Source: DATKMP01 sp035541775 (lineage in GTDB: Bacteria > Bacteroidota > Ignavibacteria > UBA10030). From it: 7,974 bases of DNA. A program made the position numbers and the translations under genes. The stretch spans positions 1 through 7,974 of the forward strand of contig DATKMP010000105.1 in the NCBI GenBank assembly GCA_035541775.1, given 5' to 3'. Below are positions 6,408 through 7,974 of this stretch, piece by piece (within the stretch, counting starts at the first letter, position 1; each line of letters begins with the position of its first letter). The notes below the pieces were generated by a model. The model was not told where the DNA came from and did no database searches. It worked only from the letters and a program-made list of their open reading frames with translations.

Positions 6408-7974
6408 ATGAAAAAACGATTTTATGTTTTATTCCTTAGTGTGATTCTTCTTTATGCTTTTGCGTTCTCGCAAGAGAAACAAGCAATAAAACAGCAAGCG
6501 ACGCAGGAACTTCAGGCCGCGTCCCCTGATCAGATAAAAGAAAAAATAAAAGAATCTGGAATGTCGGAAAAAGAAGCAACGGAGAGGGCCGCTGCACTTG
6601 GGATCGATCTGCAAACGTATTTAAATTCTAACGGACAGAATCAACCCGGACCATCGCTCACCGATAGTAATGCCATTGTCAAAGGACGGGCTGCAGAAAA
6701 TATGCGCACAAACGTGCCTACAATACCTCAAGCCAAATCAACGGTCCCAGAATTTCAAGACAGAGACATTCCTGAAGGGTTACTGCCGTTCGGCTATAAC
6801 ATTTTTCAGTTTCCAACATCGACCTTTGAACCAGTATTAAATTTACCGACGGCATCGAATTATCTTTTAGGGCCGGGTGATGAAATTCTACTCACGATGT
6901 GGGGAGAAACGCAATTGTATTTACAATTGACGATCAACAGAGAAGGCAATATTGTGGTACCCAACGTCGGCCCGGTCGTTGCCCAAGGCGTGACGATTGA
7001 AGCGTTAAAAAGTCGATTGATGCAGCGTATGACAGCGATTTATTCCGGTTTAAAAAATGGTGCATCCAACGCCAACACGTGGTTAGATGTTTCGACCGGC
7101 AAACTCCGCACTATTCAAGTGTTTGTTCTCGGTGAAGTTGCAAAGCCAGGAGGGTATGCTGTTTCATCGATGTCCACTTCATTCTTGGCATTATATGTGG
7201 CGGGAGGCCCGACGATCAACGGATCACTTCGTTCGATTGACGTACTCCGAAATAATAAACTCTTTGCTCAAATTGATTTTTATGATTATGCCTTGCGCGG
7301 CGATAAGTCAAAAGATATTCGGTTGCAGGATGGTGATGTTGTGTTCGTGCATCCTGCGGGAAAACGTGCGGCCTTAACAGGCAATGTTATTCATCCGGCA
7401 ATTTATGAGACGAAGTCCAAAGAAACACTCAAAGATCTTATCGCGATGGCGGGTGGGTTGCAGGCGGATGCGTATAGCGACCGAGTCCATATAGAACGAA
7501 TTATTCCGTTCGCTCAAAGAAAATTATATACTCGCAATATCCTCGATATCGATCTTCCATTTACTTCTGTCGATGCCATGTTCAATAGTACGTTCGAATT
7601 GGAAAACGGAGACATCGTTTCGGTGCTGAAGATCAATAACTTTTTTCAAAACCGAGTTCAATTATCGGGCAATGTCAAAAAGCCAGGAATCTTTGAACTT
7701 CACAAGGGAATGAAAGTTCGTGATTTAATTATTGCTGCTGATAGCTTATTAACTGATACTTTTGGCGAACATGCTGATATTACTCGCGTCTTACCGGACC
7801 GTCGATCAGAAATTCTTCCCTTCAACCTCACAAAGGCGATGGAACTCGATCCCGCCAATAATCTTGAACTTGAATCGGAAGACAGCGTGACTATTTATAA
7901 ACAGGACTTTTTCTTTCCGGAACACACTGTATCGATTTCCGGGGCGGTTCGTAAGCCAGGCAGTTATCTTCGCA
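6408..7974 (+). CDS. Polysaccharide export (OPX/Wza-type) protein with multiple SLBB domains, 3' end beyond window
   Basis: From ATG 6408 the frame is open to the right edge: 522 complete codons without a stop. Residues 1-22 are a signal peptide (Lys/Arg-rich start, hydrophobic core, FAFSQ). Residues 23-75 are a charged, Gln/Lys/Glu-rich helical segment (SEKEATERAAALGID), then a Pro/Ser/Thr linker. The poly-export domain begins at YLLGPGDE (152-159) and continues through TINREGNIVVPNVGPV. SLBB domains follow, each opening with a G-x-V-x-x-P-x-x-Y/F pattern: ~236-314 (LGEVAKPGGY), ~322-407 (TGNVIHPAIY), ~417-497 (SGNVKKPGIF), and a fourth starting at ~508 (SGAVRKPGSY) that is cut. It would form or feed the periplasmic/outer-membrane conduit for capsule or exopolysaccharide. 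No cysteine occurs in the visible part, so it is not a Wza-style lipoprotein. No Shine-Dalgarno sequence is evident; proximity suggests co-transcription with the HIT gene. Confidence 0.9.
   Translation, partial: MKKRFYVLFLSVILLYAFAFSQEKQAIKQQATQELQAASPDQIKEKIKESGMSEKEATERAAALGIDLQTYLNSNGQNQPGPSLTDSNAIVKGRAAENMRTNVPTIPQAKSTVPEFQDRDIPEGLLPFGYNIFQFPTSTFEPVLNLPTASNYLLGPGDEILLTMWGETQLYLQLTINREGNIVVPNVGPVVAQGVTIEALKSRLMQRMTAIYSGLKNGASNANTWLDVSTGKLRTIQVFVLGEVAKPGGYAVSSMSTSFLALYVAGGPTINGSLRSIDVLRNNKLFAQIDFYDYALRGDKSKDIRLQDGDVVFVHPAGKRAALTGNVIHPAIYETKSKETLKDLIAMAGGLQADAYSDRVHIERIIPFAQRKLYTRNILDIDLPFTSVDAMFNSTFELENGDIVSVLKINNFFQNRVQLSGNVKKPGIFELHKGMKVRDLIIAADSLLTDTFGEHADITRVLPDRRSEILPFNLTKAMELDPANNLELESEDSVTIYKQDFFFPEHTVSISGAVRKPGSYLR

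Noticed and set aside
7087..7377. A 96-codon + strand frame inside the SLBB gene.
   Set aside because: It overlaps the SLBB-encoding frame, which shows poly-export and SLBB motifs continuously through this stretch; this frame has none.

Overview
The window reads as a stretch of a Gram-negative chromosome from the Bacteroidota/Chlorobi side of the FCB group, most likely an Ignavibacteria/Kapabacteria-like lineage. This is an inference from gene content. It rests on a type IX secretion (T9SS) style C-terminal sorting domain, a gluzincin/TolB-propeller/Omp85-barrel fusion, a DUF5683-like membrane protein, a multi-SLBB export protein, signal peptides ending in Q just after the hydrophobic core, and mostly weak Shine-Dalgarno sequences. 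No 16S gene or other taxonomic anchor is present.

All five genes are on the + strand and tightly packed. (1) 1-1585: the 3' part of a large secreted protein whose start lies left of the window. Its first visible residues look like the end of an M6/immune-inhibitor-A type metalloprotease, followed by an FG-GAP/VCBS-like propeller and a T9SS sorting domain. (2) 1645-4803: a 1052-residue outer-membrane protein that joins a zinc-metallopeptidase domain, a six-repeat PD40 propeller and an Omp85/BamA-like barrel. (3) 4800-5753: a DUF5683-type membrane protein, overlapping gene 2 by ATGA. (4) 5885-6391: a HIT-family nucleotide-binding protein. (5) 6408 to the right edge: a periplasmic polysaccharide-export (OPX/Wza-type) protein with at least three complete SLBB domains and a fourth starting.

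There are probably two transcription units. Genes 1-3 concern secreted and outer-membrane proteins; 2 and 3 are almost certainly translationally coupled. A 131-bp gap follows, holding an inverted repeat and a sigma70-like promoter candidate. HIT and SLBB then form a second unit, which probably opens a capsule/exopolysaccharide export locus continuing to the right. There is no non-coding stretch longer than 131 bp, and I found no RNA gene, mobile element or CRISPR array.

The most unusual element is the coupled pair at 1645-5753: a putative outer-membrane protease-propeller-barrel with an uncharacterised membrane partner, directly downstream of a probable T9SS-exported protein. The architecture recurs in this group as far as I know, but I know of no established function for it.
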